NCBI RefSeq assembly: GCF_936928535.1
Contig: NZ_CAKZHY010000103.1
Location: 1 to 41,043 of the forward strand
DNA: 41,043 nucleotides
Reading direction: 5' to 3'
From: an uncultured Bradyrhizobium sp.
GTDB lineage: Bacteria; Pseudomonadota; Alphaproteobacteria; Rhizobiales; Xanthobacteraceae
The notes beneath the pieces are model-generated. The model saw only the letters and a list, made by a program, of their open reading frames with translations. It made no database searches and had not been told where the DNA came from. Both the position numbers and the translations under genes were made by a program. Positions 1 through 8,209 of the stretch are shown piece after piece (within the stretch, counting starts at the first letter, position 1; each line of letters opens with the position of its first letter).

Positions 1-472
1 GCTTCTTCGCACATCTAATCTAACGTCGAACCGAGGGTGCCGGCTTAGCGCTTACCTAAATGCGCTGCGCAGCTGCGCAGCTCAGCGGCGCTGTTGCGTC
101 GTGCCAACGACGGCGAGCGTAGATGATGCGCTCAGGCTCCCAGGACAGCATCCGTCTGGACAGCCGTCCCCACCTCGATGCGGGCATCGCCGACCGCGCT
201 ATTAGCTGCCCCCGCACCACGTAGACCAGCTCGTCCTCGCGCGAGTCGGTGGGGACTTCGCCGACCGGATGCCGAACCAAATAAGAGAGCGAAGAAAGTC
301 GCGATTTTGCAAATTGGGCAGGACGCCTACAGAAACATTTAGACAATCCGCACTCAGATCTGGTGGCAGTGACTAAGCTGTGGTGATCCCCAAGTGACAA
401 TTTGGATCTTTGGATACGTGGACCCTTCTCCGATTTCCTAATTCGGGGGCAGCCGGGATCTAGTCTGCCGCT
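1..472. other. Stretch without a supportable gene
   Basis: Open frames here are short, lack a ribosome-binding site and resemble no family I know. The base composition is mixed. It fits decayed accessory DNA like the rest of the left part of the window. Confidence 0.4.
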
Positions 473-736
473 TCAGCAAAGCGTTCCATCCGTATCGCTC
501 TTGCCGGATGGCTGGAGGATTAGGTAAGCGACGACAACTTGGTCCATGTGGTCAATGCGTTCGCTGAAACGCGCGGCCGGAACGATTGTCGGCCAAGGTT
601 GGTTTCGTCCGTTTGCGCACAGCCAAAACTCAATACGGAAGTGGTCGGCATTAAGGGGGAATGCCTTAAACCTTCGTATCGTTATGTAACACCATTCAGA
701 TGACGCGACGACTAAACGTTCAATTGAGTTGGTCAT
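473..736 (-). CDS. Possible small hypothetical protein (87 aa)
   Basis: I do not recognise this protein. The start at 736 (MTNSIERLVV) is preceded on the minus strand by AGGA about 8 bases upstream, better than the in-frame ATG at 757. The product is a mixed alpha/beta-like small protein with several aromatic residues (WCYITIRRF, FRIEFWLC) and no signal peptide or obvious motif. Its residue composition looks more protein-like than neighbouring shadow frames. It is divergent from the zinc-binding gene at 847. It could be spurious or a remnant. Confidence 0.33.
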   Translation of the reverse strand: MTNSIERLVVASSEWCYITIRRFKAFPLNADHFRIEFWLCANGRNQPWPTIVPAARFSERIDHMDQVVVAYLILQPSGKSDTDGTLC

Positions 737-846
737 CGCAACCGTCCTAGCATGCATACATTGGAAAAGCGCATGGCCTCATGAAGTGCGATCGTGAAAA
801 AAGGATGATCGACGAACAGCTGCGATAAAGCCCAGAGGAGACTACA

Positions 847-1068
847 ATGCCCAACTGGTCCGAAAGTCTTAGATCCTGCAGTGCCGCGCGATGCGCAGTT
901 TGTGATGGCAAGTTTGGTCTCGTGCGGCACTACTCGTGGCGAACACCTCTTTGTTCCAAGAAGTGCGTCGATCGTTTCAGAGCTCGCAGGGAAAGTGATC
1001 GGAATTGGGTGGGTTGGTTCCAGATCACCTTCAACCAGCTGCCAGAGAACCGCGCGAGGGCCTCGTGA
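847..1068 (+). CDS. Small CxxC...CxxxC putative zinc-binding protein (73 aa)
   Basis: The product has two cysteine pairs, CAVC near residues 16-19 and CSKKC near 36-40, separated by an aromatic/basic stretch (RHYSWRTPL), then a basic helix (DRFRARRESDR). This layout fits a zinc ribbon or treble clef. A GAGGAG ribosome-binding site at 835-840 supports the ATG at 847. I recall similar small CxxC proteins from Bradyrhizobium, but the role is unknown. The last 15-18 residues look unlike the rest and may come from a frameshifted C-terminus. The stop codon overlaps the next ATG (TGATG), which suggests translational coupling with the gene at 1068. Confidence 0.6.
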   Translation: MPNWSESLRSCSAARCAVCDGKFGLVRHYSWRTPLCSKKCVDRFRARRESDRNWVGWFQITFNQLPENRARAS

Positions 1069-1334
1069 TGGTCCAGATCTCACAACGAGGCAAGGCATAT
1101 TTAGAGACAGCATGGACTTGGCTCCGCGCAGCCCAAACCATGACCGACTCAGCGATCGCTAGTCACCTTAAGATCCTTGCCGATGATTACGAGCGGCGAG
1201 CTAAGAAAGGGTCGCATGGTCAGCTCGCACTCGGAGCCTCGCGTGACGCGAGCTGCAATTTCGGAGCGAGCGGATCGGACACGGTATCGATGCGAGCCCA
1301 ATGCCTTTCGGACAGATTGTCGTCTGCGATTTAA
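1068..1334 (+). CDS. Small helical hypothetical protein (88 aa), coupled to the upstream gene
   Basis: The ATG at 1068 overlaps the stop of the upstream CxxC protein by one base. The first half reads as an amphipathic helix-rich protein: LETAWTWLRAAQTMTDSAIA, then SHLKILADDYERRAKKG. This resembles short rhizobial hypotheticals with a pattern like 'A-TMTD-(A/S)-AS-L--LA-DY--RA'. The function is unknown. The C-terminal 40 residues are low in structure and may be a frameshifted tail. No signal peptide or membrane segment is visible. Confidence 0.5.
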   Translation: MVQISQRGKAYLETAWTWLRAAQTMTDSAIASHLKILADDYERRAKKGSHGQLALGASRDASCNFGASGSDTVSMRAQCLSDRLSSAI

Positions 1335-1465
1335 TGGCCGGCCAGCCGTGTCGGTCTTGCGGGCCCTCTGCAACTAGTTTCGTGGAAGCGGCGGTAAGCG
1401 TTGCGGTTAGAAACCTGGCAAAGTCGATTTGATTAGACATGGTTTCTTATCAGGTTATGGGCACG

Positions 1466-1484
1466 AAAAACCCGCGTGATGCGG
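1466..1484 (-). terminator. Short terminator-like hairpin
   Basis: Read on the minus strand, CCGC-ATCAC-GCGG is followed by G and a run of five T. The core is near-identical to that of the hairpin at 39166-39194. No intact minus-strand gene ends here, so it may be the leftover terminator of a lost gene. Confidence 0.35.
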
Positions 1485-1563
1485 CGGCTCGTGAAAGTTC
1501 GTGCCGCTTGTGCGTGCGGGGCCGCTCCTTAAGTCAACACCCGTGTTCCTTGGAGGTGATCCG

Positions 1564-1813
1564 ATGCGTCCCTTTTTGAGCTTAGGCTTTCTCATTGCCC
1601 TGTGTTCCTCGGCAAATGCCGCGACGGACCACTACCAACACCGTAAACACCCCGTTACTCGTCCCGATTATCCCGTCGTGATCATGAGCCCGGTTCCATA
1701 TGGTGCCTATGCCGGGGCCCTATGGTGCGCACGCCGGGCCTCGTTCACCGGTCTACTTCCACGACCAGCCGGATCCTCTGGTGGATAGTCCCTACAAGAA
1801 CTGGGGAGGCTAA
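1564..1813 (+). pseudogene. Small secreted protein gene with a frameshift
   Basis: A very strong ribosome-binding site (GGAGGTGAT, six to seven bases from the ATG) starts a typical bradyrhizobial signal peptide (MRPFLSLGFLIALCSSANAA), then a His/Pro/Tyr-rich mature region. Reading stays sensible to about VPYGAYAG near 1715, then turns into an atypical Trp/Cys/Arg/Gly-rich tail ending at 1788. The next frame continues the expected composition (YGAHAGPRSPVYFHDQPDP) and ends at a natural NWGG stop at 1813. So a one-base shift near 1715-1720 probably disrupts the gene. The role of the family is unknown; it should be periplasmic or secreted. Confidence 0.55.
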
Positions 1814-2204
1814 AGCATCCCTTCAGCCGGTGGCGCAAGAACCATAATATCTGGCTGAAATTCCTTCGCAGTGATCGCGACCGCTCGATGCTCCGTTTGT
1901 CCGTACAGCATTCAGAAAGCTCGTCCGGGTGCTTGCTGATTGGATCGTGCTTGCCCAAACGACAACTCATAAGGTTTGGCGACAAACCTTATGAGTCTGG
2001 CCGCGCTGATAGAGGCGATGTTCTCCGCACCGTTCGAGCGACGTGATGCCGATCGACACGTCGCGGCTGCCTTCTACGACTTCGTCATCTCGCCCGAACT
2101 CGGTCGGTCTGGCATCTTCGCTACGTTTGTCTAACACCAAGTCGCAGAGATCGTCGAGACAATGGCTTCCTTAGTCCTCCCCTCTTTAAGGAGGGCACGT
2201 CGCG
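1814..2204. other. Gene-poor stretch with a palindrome
   Basis: It holds the palindrome at 1965-1996 and a 47-codon ORF at 1991-2134 whose ATG lies inside that palindrome (MSLAALIEAMFSAPFERRDA...). That ORF has no clear ribosome-binding site beyond the palindrome arm, and I cannot support it as a gene. Confidence 0.35.
1965..1996. repeat. Perfect inverted repeat, 14-bp arms, 4-bp centre
   Basis: ACTCATAAGGTTTG (1965-1978), GCGA, CAAACCTTATGAGT (1983-1996). Both arms match perfectly. There is no T-run after it, so a terminator is unlikely. The symmetry fits a site bound by a dimer, for example a tyrosine-recombinase core site or an operator. The role is inferred. Confidence 0.75.
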
Positions 2205-2750
2205 CTAGGTTGCCTTGGCAGGATTGACCTCGGGAAAATCGATCGGGGTCTGCGCCGCATTGTTCATGAAGTTGGTCAACAGGAACTGGGCAGTCAGTGC
2301 TATCATCTCGACGATGTTGGCGTCTGTCCATCCCGCGTCCCTGACCGCCGCAAACTGGGCGTCGGAAACTTTGCCCCGCGTCTCGATGAGCGCTTTCGCG
2401 AAGGCGATCGCAGCCTGGCGCTTAGTGTCGCTCGAGCGGCCCTCCCTGTTCAGCTCGATTTCATCCGCCGAGATTTTGGCCAGGTTGCCCGCGGTAAAGC
2501 TGTGCGCGGCCAGGCAGTAGTCACACCCGTCCGCCTCCGACACCGCCAGCGCGATTCCGTCTCTCGTCTTGACGTCCAACGTCTTTGAAAGCGATTTCAT
2601 CAGGTTAGCCCAACCGGAGAGCGCGTTAGGGCTGATGGACATGAGGCGATGCAGGTTGGGCACGAAGCCCAGCACCTTGTCGACGTTGTCGAGGATCGGC
2701 TTGGATTCAGCGGGGGCCTCCTCGCGCTTCGGAATGACAATACGGGGCAT
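2205..2750 (-). CDS. AhpD-like carboxymuconolactone decarboxylase family peroxidase-related protein (181 aa)
   Basis: The start at 2750 has an AGAGGA ribosome-binding site; the longer frame to 2882 adds 44 unconserved residues. Residues 60-83 hold the AhpD signature: DVKTRDGIALAVSE, then C76-D-Y-C79-L-A-A-H83. CxxC plus His is the redox centre of alkylhydroperoxidase AhpD-like proteins. Length fits the uncharacterised peroxidase-related subfamily. It is cytoplasmic, all-helical and likely oligomeric. A paralogue with the same layout lies at 14898-15443, in a nitroreductase/azoreductase cluster. This copy stands alone and faces away from the formate dehydrogenase operon. A true peroxidase would need a reductant partner, which is not adjacent, so the substrate is unknown. 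Confidence 0.85.
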   Translation of the reverse strand: MPRIVIPKREEAPAESKPILDNVDKVLGFVPNLHRLMSISPNALSGWANLMKSLSKTLDVKTRDGIALAVSEADGCDYCLAAHSFTAGNLAKISADEIELNREGRSSDTKRQAAIAFAKALIETRGKVSDAQFAAVRDAGWTDANIVEMIALTAQFLLTNFMNNAAQTPIDFPEVNPAKAT

Positions 2751-3293
2751 TTGATCCTCTGCTGTAGACCGCAAACGATTATTCGGGTTGGAGACAATGT
2801 AGGCCGTGACGCCGACCGTCTCGGTCAGTAGTGGCCAATGAACAGTCTCGAAGACTAGCTCGCGCCGCGCCGCGGCGATCATGCTTCTTCATCATGCAAT
2901 CGATGACAGCAGGTTATCGGCTGAGCATGTCGACAGCCCCGAATACAGGGATGTTGTCGACGAAGTGTTGGCATGGCGACGTCGGTAGTCGTCCTCGGTA
3001 TCTTTGAGTTATTCGTGCGGGTTATGACTGCACCGGCAAACCTGCGGTGACGCTTCGTCAAAGACGCTTACCGCACGCACAGCGCCTTGGACGATGATAC
3101 CCATGAATTATCGAATGTATGTCTAAAGGGAATTTCCAGTTTCGCCTACTGCATCCGATCCTAAGGTCCAACGGGCTGGCCGAACGGGCGGTCGCCTTGA
3201 CGTCGATTGAAGCGATTGCGCCGAGCCGCTATCCAGCGCGCGATCTCAATGAGGTTATGCGTGGCAGCGAGATTTTCGTCGGAAACGTGCTCG
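2751..3293. other. Intergenic region between divergent AhpD-like and fdh genes
   Basis: It should carry the promoters of both the minus-strand AhpD-like gene and the fdh operon. I looked for an FNR/FixK box (TTGAT-N4-ATCAA) and did not find a convincing one. An open frame from 3119 (MSKGNFQFRLLHP...) runs across the Tat-protein start and looks like a shadow or remnant. Confidence 0.4.
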
Positions 3294-3503
3294 ATGAAAG
3301 ATTATCTCAAGGGAACGATCATTCGGCGCGACCTGTTTCGTTACGCCCTCGCCGGCACCGGCTTGGCGTTGATCGGGTCTCCACTATCGAAAGAGGCTTT
3401 GGCGCACCCCGTTGATCTCAAAAACAAGCGACGGTCTCGTTATCAGGGAGACTCACCGGAGGTCCGTAACTTCTATCGCGTCAATAGCTATCCTGACCGA
3501 TGA
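3294..3503 (+). CDS. Small Tat-signal protein of the formate dehydrogenase operon (69 aa)
   Basis: It begins with a twin-arginine signal (IRRDLFRYALAGTGLALIG, about residues 10-28), then SKEALAHP, a likely cleavage region, and a short charged tail (DLKNKRRSRYQGDSPEVRNFY). Such 65-70 aa Tat proteins often precede the catalytic subunit in FdhABC clusters with DUF3305/DUF3306 genes. The role is not established; an assembly or export partner of FdhA is plausible. The ATG at 3294 has only a weak GGAAA upstream. I chose it because it puts the RR motif at the usual distance. It ends 12 bases before the FdhA start, so the genes are probably co-transcribed. Confidence 0.75.
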   Translation: MKDYLKGTIIRRDLFRYALAGTGLALIGSPLSKEALAHPVDLKNKRRSRYQGDSPEVRNFYRVNSYPDR

Positions 3504-3515
3504 GGGAACGACGCT

Positions 3516-6464
3516 GTGTTGATGAAGAAGTCAGAAGAACGTTCTGAAAGTAGGCTTGATGGCGACACGTCAATATCAAGCGTGGAACTGCAGCGTCGTG
3601 ATTTCCTCAAGCGATCAGGCCTCGCTGTTGGAGCATTGGCCGCACTCGGTTCCCTTCCGCTCGACGGCATACGCAAGGCGCAGGCCGGTCCGCCGCCCGC
3701 GCGGGGCGCAACCGTTGTAACGCGAAAAAACGTCTGTACGCACTGTTCGGTCGGATGCTCGGTGATCGCCAAGGTCTCGAACGGCGTCTGGATCGGGCAG
3801 GAGCCAGACTATGACAGTCCAATCAATCGTGGCTCGCATTGCTGCAAGGGAGCCGCAGTCCGCGACGACGTCTTGAGCGAGCGCCGCCTGCGTTATCCCG
3901 TGAAGCTCGTCGGTGGCCAGTGGATCCGCATCTCCTGGGAAACGGCCGTCAACGAGATTGGCGACAAGCTACTTGAGATCAGACAGAAGTCTGGGCCCGA
4001 TTCCGTCTATTGGCTTGGTTCAGCCAAGTTCACCAACGAGGCCGCTTATCTTAACCGCAAGTTAGCGGCTTTTTGGGGAACCAACAATTCCGATCATCAG
4101 GCCCGTATTTGCCACTCCACCACCGTCACCGGCGTAGCCAATACCTGGGGCTATGGCGCAATGACGAACAGTTACAACGATATCCGCAACTCCAAGACGA
4201 TTTTGTTGATGGGCGGGAATCCCGCCGAGGCGCATCCGGTTTCCTTGCAACACATACTGGAGGGCAAGGAGCTCAACCGCGCCAATATGATCGTGGTGGA
4301 CCCGCGGCTGACGCGGACGGCCGCGCATGCGACCGAATATGTTAGGGTTCGGCCTGGGACGCACATCGCCACGATCTATGGGATGCTGTGGCATATTTTC
4401 GAGAACGGCTGGGAGGACAAGGAATTCCTGAGTCAGCGGGTTTACGGCGTCGACGAGATCCGCGAACAGGCTGCGAAGTGGAATCCAAGAGAAGTCGAAC
4501 GAGTCACCGGACTGCCCGAGGCGCAGGTCAGACGCATCGCCGAGCTGTTCGCCAAGGAGAAGCCTGCAACACTGATCTGGGCAATGGGGCAGACGCAGTT
4601 CACGACCGGAACCGCCAACGTCCGCGCAAGCTGTATTCTACTGCTTGTCACGGGCAACGTCGGTCAGCCAGGCACGGGCGCCAATATCTTTCGGGGTCAC
4701 ACCAATGTGCAGGGCGCGACCGATCTGGGCCTCGATGTCACGTCGCTGCCGCTCTACTATGGTCTAACCGAAGAAGCCTGGCGCCATTGGTGCCGGGTGT
4801 GGGAAGTCGATTATAACTGGATGGAATCCCGTTTTCCCAACAAACTGCTGATGGAAACACCGGGTATTCCAAGCACGCGCTGGTTCGACGCGACCTTGCT
4901 CCCGAAGGATCAGATCAGTCAGCCCAACTCCGTGCAAGCCATGTTCGTCATGGGACATGGCGTCAACACGATCACCAGGATGCCGGAAGCGGTGCGCGGG
5001 ATGGAAAAGCTCGAGCTCTTGGTGGTGTGCGATCCCTATCCTACTGCGTGGTCGGTGTTGTCGGAACGAACGAACGGTACCTATCTCCTTCCCGCCTGCA
5101 CTAGCTTTGAAATGGATGGCTCGCGCACGGCATCAAATCGTTCGCTGCAGTGGGGCGAGAAATTCGTCGAGCCGGTTTTCGAATCGAAGAACGATTACGA
5201 CACGATGTACATGTTCGCGCGCAAGTTCGGCTTTGCGGACTTGATGTTCAAGAACATCAAAGTCGAACATGGGGCGGTCTCAGCGGAGGATATCTTGCGG
5301 GAGATCAACCGTGGCGGATGGTCGACGGGCTACTGCGGACAGTCTCCGGAGCGACTCAAAGCGCACATGCGAAACCAGGCGAAGTTCGACCTGGTGACAA
5401 TGCGCGCACCAAAGGATGACCCGGAAGTTGGAGGGGACTATTACGGATTGCCCTGGCCATGCTGGGGAACACCGGAGTTCAGGCATCCGGGAACGGCGAT
5501 CCTCTACGACACCAGCCTTCCGGTCAAAGATGGCGGCGGCACATTCCGCGCCCGATTTGGCGTCGAGCGGATCGCCAAGCGCAAGGTGATCGAGAACGGG
5601 TTGGAGGTCGAACGGGAGGAGCACGACAACCTGCTTGCCGAAGGCTCTTATTCCGCCGGCTCCGAAATCAAGGACGGATATCCGGAGTTCACGCTCGGTG
5701 TGCTGAAGAAGCTCGGTTGGGACAAGGACCTGACACCCCAGGAAATGGAAGTGATCCGGCGCATCAATCCCACCAAGCCGGATGCGGTGTCGTGGTCGAT
5801 CGATCTTTCCGGCGGAATCCAGCGCGTGGCGATCGAGCATGGCTGCTCGCCTTATGGCAACGGTAAGGCACGCATGATCGCCTGGAATCTTCCCGATCCC
5901 GTTCCGGTGCATCGGGAGCCAATCTACACGCCTCGACCGGATCTCGTCGCAGATTACCCGACGTTGCCTGACGCCAAGCAGTTCCGCGTGCCGAACATCG
6001 GATTTTCCGTGCAGAAGGCCGCCGTGGATCGTGGCATCTCGAAGCAGTTTCCACTGATCCTGAGCTCCGGTCGGCTGGTAGAATACGAGGGCGGCGGCGA
6101 GGAAACCCGCTCCAACAAATGGCTCGCCGAATTGAAGCAGCACATGTACGTCGAGATAAATCCGGCGGATGCAGCAGAGCGCGCCATCAAGGACGGCGGC
6201 TGGGTATGGGTAACTGGCGCCGAGAATGGCTCGCGCGCCCGGATGAAAGCGCTGGTGACCGAACGCGTCGGCAAGGGCGTTGCCTGGATGCCCTTTCATT
6301 TCGCTGGCTGGTTCGAGGGTGCCGACCTGCGCGCCAAATATCCGAAGGGCGCTGACCCGATCGTGCTCGGAGAGAGCGTCAATACGCTGACTACCTATGG
6401 ATACGATCCTGCGACGGGGATGCAGGAGCCGAAGGCCACCCTTTGCCAGATCATCGCCGCTTGA
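3516..6464 (+). CDS. fdhA: Formate dehydrogenase catalytic subunit FdhA, Tat-exported, Cys type (982 aa)
   Basis: This is a molybdopterin oxidoreductase that oxidises formate to CO2 in the periplasm using a Mo/W-bis-MGD cofactor. Residues 27-45 form a Tat signal (RRDFLKRSGLAVGALAALG). An N-terminal [4Fe-4S] site follows: C74, C77, C81 and C109 (CTHCSVGC, then HCCKG). The active-site motif is RIC199-H200-STT, so the Mo ligand is cysteine rather than selenocysteine. The C-terminal region has the usual molydopterin-dinucleotide-binding fold. Length is normal for the FdhN-like family. The start is GTG 3516, with GAGGGA eight bases upstream; ATG 3522 is less well spaced. Electrons should pass to FdhB and FdhC, encoded next. 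Confidence 0.93.
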   Translation: MLMKKSEERSESRLDGDTSISSVELQRRDFLKRSGLAVGALAALGSLPLDGIRKAQAGPPPARGATVVTRKNVCTHCSVGCSVIAKVSNGVWIGQEPDYDSPINRGSHCCKGAAVRDDVLSERRLRYPVKLVGGQWIRISWETAVNEIGDKLLEIRQKSGPDSVYWLGSAKFTNEAAYLNRKLAAFWGTNNSDHQARICHSTTVTGVANTWGYGAMTNSYNDIRNSKTILLMGGNPAEAHPVSLQHILEGKELNRANMIVVDPRLTRTAAHATEYVRVRPGTHIATIYGMLWHIFENGWEDKEFLSQRVYGVDEIREQAAKWNPREVERVTGLPEAQVRRIAELFAKEKPATLIWAMGQTQFTTGTANVRASCILLLVTGNVGQPGTGANIFRGHTNVQGATDLGLDVTSLPLYYGLTEEAWRHWCRVWEVDYNWMESRFPNKLLMETPGIPSTRWFDATLLPKDQISQPNSVQAMFVMGHGVNTITRMPEAVRGMEKLELLVVCDPYPTAWSVLSERTNGTYLLPACTSFEMDGSRTASNRSLQWGEKFVEPVFESKNDYDTMYMFARKFGFADLMFKNIKVEHGAVSAEDILREINRGGWSTGYCGQSPERLKAHMRNQAKFDLVTMRAPKDDPEVGGDYYGLPWPCWGTPEFRHPGTAILYDTSLPVKDGGGTFRARFGVERIAKRKVIENGLEVEREEHDNLLAEGSYSAGSEIKDGYPEFTLGVLKKLGWDKDLTPQEMEVIRRINPTKPDAVSWSIDLSGGIQRVAIEHGCSPYGNGKARMIAWNLPDPVPVHREPIYTPRPDLVADYPTLPDAKQFRVPNIGFSVQKAAVDRGISKQFPLILSSGRLVEYEGGGEETRSNKWLAELKQHMYVEINPADAAERAIKDGGWVWVTGAENGSRARMKALVTERVGKGVAWMPFHFAGWFEGADLRAKYPKGADPIVLGESVNTLTTYGYDPATGMQEPKATLCQIIAA

Positions 6465-6475
6465 AAGGAAACTCG

Positions 6476-7078
6476 ATGGCACGCATGAAATTTCTGTGTG
6501 ACGCGGATCGATGCATCGATTGCAATGCCTGCGTCACCGCCTGCAAGAGCGAGAATGAAGTCCCCTGGGGCATCAATCGTCGACGGGTGGTCACTATTAA
6601 TGATGGCAAGCCCGGGGAGCGTTCGGTATCGATGGCATGCATGCATTGCACCGACGCCCCCTGTGCGACGGTGTGTCCGGTGCAATGCATCTACCCGACT
6701 GACGATGGCATTGTCCTCCACAACAAGGACCAATGTATCGGTTGCGGTTACTGCTTCTATGCCTGCCCATTCGGCGCTCCGCAGTATCCGCAGGTCGGTA
6801 ATTTCGGCACGCGTGGAAAAATGGACAAGTGCACGTACTGCGCCGGCGGCGGAGGGTCTGAGTCACCTGGCAGCCCCGAAGAGTACAAGAAATACGGATC
6901 GAACCGGTTTGGTGAAGGCAAATTGCCGCTTTGCGCCGAAATGTGCTCGACAAAATCGCTGCTGGCCGGAGACGGCGATATCATCGCGCAACTCTATGAA
7001 GAGCGTGTCAACAAGCGCGGATACGGCTCAGGTGCTTGGGGCTGGGAGACAGCCTATCACGAGGATGTCAAGACCTGA
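6476..7078 (+). CDS. fdhB: Formate dehydrogenase iron-sulfur subunit FdhB (200 aa)
   Basis: A ferredoxin-like electron-transfer subunit with sixteen ligand cysteines for four [4Fe-4S] clusters: C13/16/19/23, C55/58/63/67, C87/90/93/97 and C119/122 with C153/157. It takes electrons from FdhA and passes them to cytochrome b FdhC. It has no signal peptide of its own, so it is presumably exported together with FdhA. The ATG at 6476 follows AAAGGAAA and lies 11 bases after the fdhA stop. Unlike E. coli FdnH it lacks a C-terminal membrane helix, as in the epsilon/gammaproteobacterial FdhB type. Confidence 0.93.
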   Translation: MARMKFLCDADRCIDCNACVTACKSENEVPWGINRRRVVTINDGKPGERSVSMACMHCTDAPCATVCPVQCIYPTDDGIVLHNKDQCIGCGYCFYACPFGAPQYPQVGNFGTRGKMDKCTYCAGGGGSESPGSPEEYKKYGSNRFGEGKLPLCAEMCSTKSLLAGDGDIIAQLYEERVNKRGYGSGAWGWETAYHEDVKT

Positions 7079-7133
7079 ACGATCGATCAATGCGACCCAC
7101 GCGAGAAACGCGAGGACTAACAAGGTTATTGTC

Positions 7134-8126
7134 ATGTCGTTGTTCGCACGCATTCGCCTCGTAACGTTCGTCCTGTTGATGCTCGGCATTGTCGCTGCGC
7201 CTGTATGCGGCCAAAAGCTCGGGCCGGACGGTGCTCCAAACCCGGATGCCAGTGTCGTCAACCAGCGCACATTGCTCGAACAGGCGCCTCGTGTTGAGGG
7301 CCGCATCGATATTCCCGATGTCAAAGCCAGCGTGCTGATGCAGCCCGCGGGACGAACATGGGAGTATTTCCATGAAGTCCTGCTGCATTGGGGGGGCGCG
7401 ATCGTGATCTTGGGAATGGGTGCGCTACTGGCGCTTGCTTATCTGATCCTGGGCCGCATTCGCATTGCGGCGGGTCGTTCCGGACAGAAAGTTCTCCGGT
7501 TCAGGGCGTTTGAACGCTTTTCACATTGGCTGACTGCGGCTTCCTTCGTCATTCTAGGTTTGACGGGCTTGAACATTACCTTTGGCAAGATCTTGCTGAT
7601 GCCGATCGTAGGCCCGGAGATCTTCTCCGATGTCTCCCAGATCGCCAAATACCTGCATAATTTCACCAGCTTCGCTTTCATGATCGGGCTGGTCCTGATC
7701 ATGGTGATCTTCTTTCGTGACAATCTGCCGGCAAGGGTTGATGTCGAGTGGGTCAAGCAGGGCGGCGGCTTCACCGAATCTAGGCACGCGCCCGCGGGAC
7801 GGTTCAATCTCGGCGAGAAGATGGTGTATTGGCTGTCCGTTACAGCCGGCCTCGCCCTCTCAGTGTCCGGTTTCATGTTGCTCTTTCCATTTTACCGCAC
7901 CAACGTTGCTGACATACAGCTTGCGCAGGTGGCTCACGCGGTCATCGCTGTTCTGTTCATCGCGCTGATTTTGGCCCACATCTATATCGGCACGCTCGGG
8001 ATGGAAGGCGCGTTCGAAGCGATGGGAACGGGTGAGGTCGATCTCAATTGGGCGCGCGAACATCATGATCACTGGCTCGCCGAGGGCCTAGGAAGAGAGA
8101 CAAACCGCGGCGCCCCAGCCGAGTGA
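7134..8126 (+). CDS. fdhC: Formate dehydrogenase cytochrome b subunit FdhC (330 aa)
   Basis: An integral membrane di-haem cytochrome of the FdnI/b561 family that passes electrons from FdhB to quinone. An N-terminal hydrophobic signal (residues 8-26) precedes a soluble stretch of about 55 residues, then four membrane helices at roughly 85-108, 132-155, 176-195 and 232-285. Candidate haem ligands are H131 (RFSHWL), H175 (LHNF), H268 (VAHAV) and H282 (AHIYIG). The ATG at 7134 has AAGG ten bases upstream; the longer open frame starting at 6498 overlaps fdhB out of frame and is not real. The stop overlaps a downstream GTG (GTGA). Confidence 0.92.
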   Translation: MSLFARIRLVTFVLLMLGIVAAPVCGQKLGPDGAPNPDASVVNQRTLLEQAPRVEGRIDIPDVKASVLMQPAGRTWEYFHEVLLHWGGAIVILGMGALLALAYLILGRIRIAAGRSGQKVLRFRAFERFSHWLTAASFVILGLTGLNITFGKILLMPIVGPEIFSDVSQIAKYLHNFTSFAFMIGLVLIMVIFFRDNLPARVDVEWVKQGGGFTESRHAPAGRFNLGEKMVYWLSVTAGLALSVSGFMLLFPFYRTNVADIQLAQVAHAVIAVLFIALILAHIYIGTLGMEGAFEAMGTGEVDLNWAREHHDHWLAEGLGRETNRGAPAE

Positions 8127-8209
8127 GTGCGGGGGATGGCATTCGAGTTGACCAAATCACTTCTCGAGTTCCCGCCGTTGCCGCCAGGCAATCAACGAGG
8201 ATGCAAGTC

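Noticed and set aside
2751..3293. FNR/FixK-type box upstream of the fdh operon.
   Set aside because: I looked for TTGAT-N4-ATCAA and found no acceptable match, so oxygen control is not supported from the sequence.
5280..6482. 400-codon open frame on the minus strand inside fdhA.
   Set aside because: It is an antisense shadow of the high-GC fdhA gene; the fdhA protein is clearly homologous over this span and the antisense product resembles nothing.
6498..7133. Extended N-terminus of FdhC reading through fdhB.
   Set aside because: The extension is out of frame with conserved fdhB and has no family similarity; FdhC begins at 7134 with a signal-like helix.
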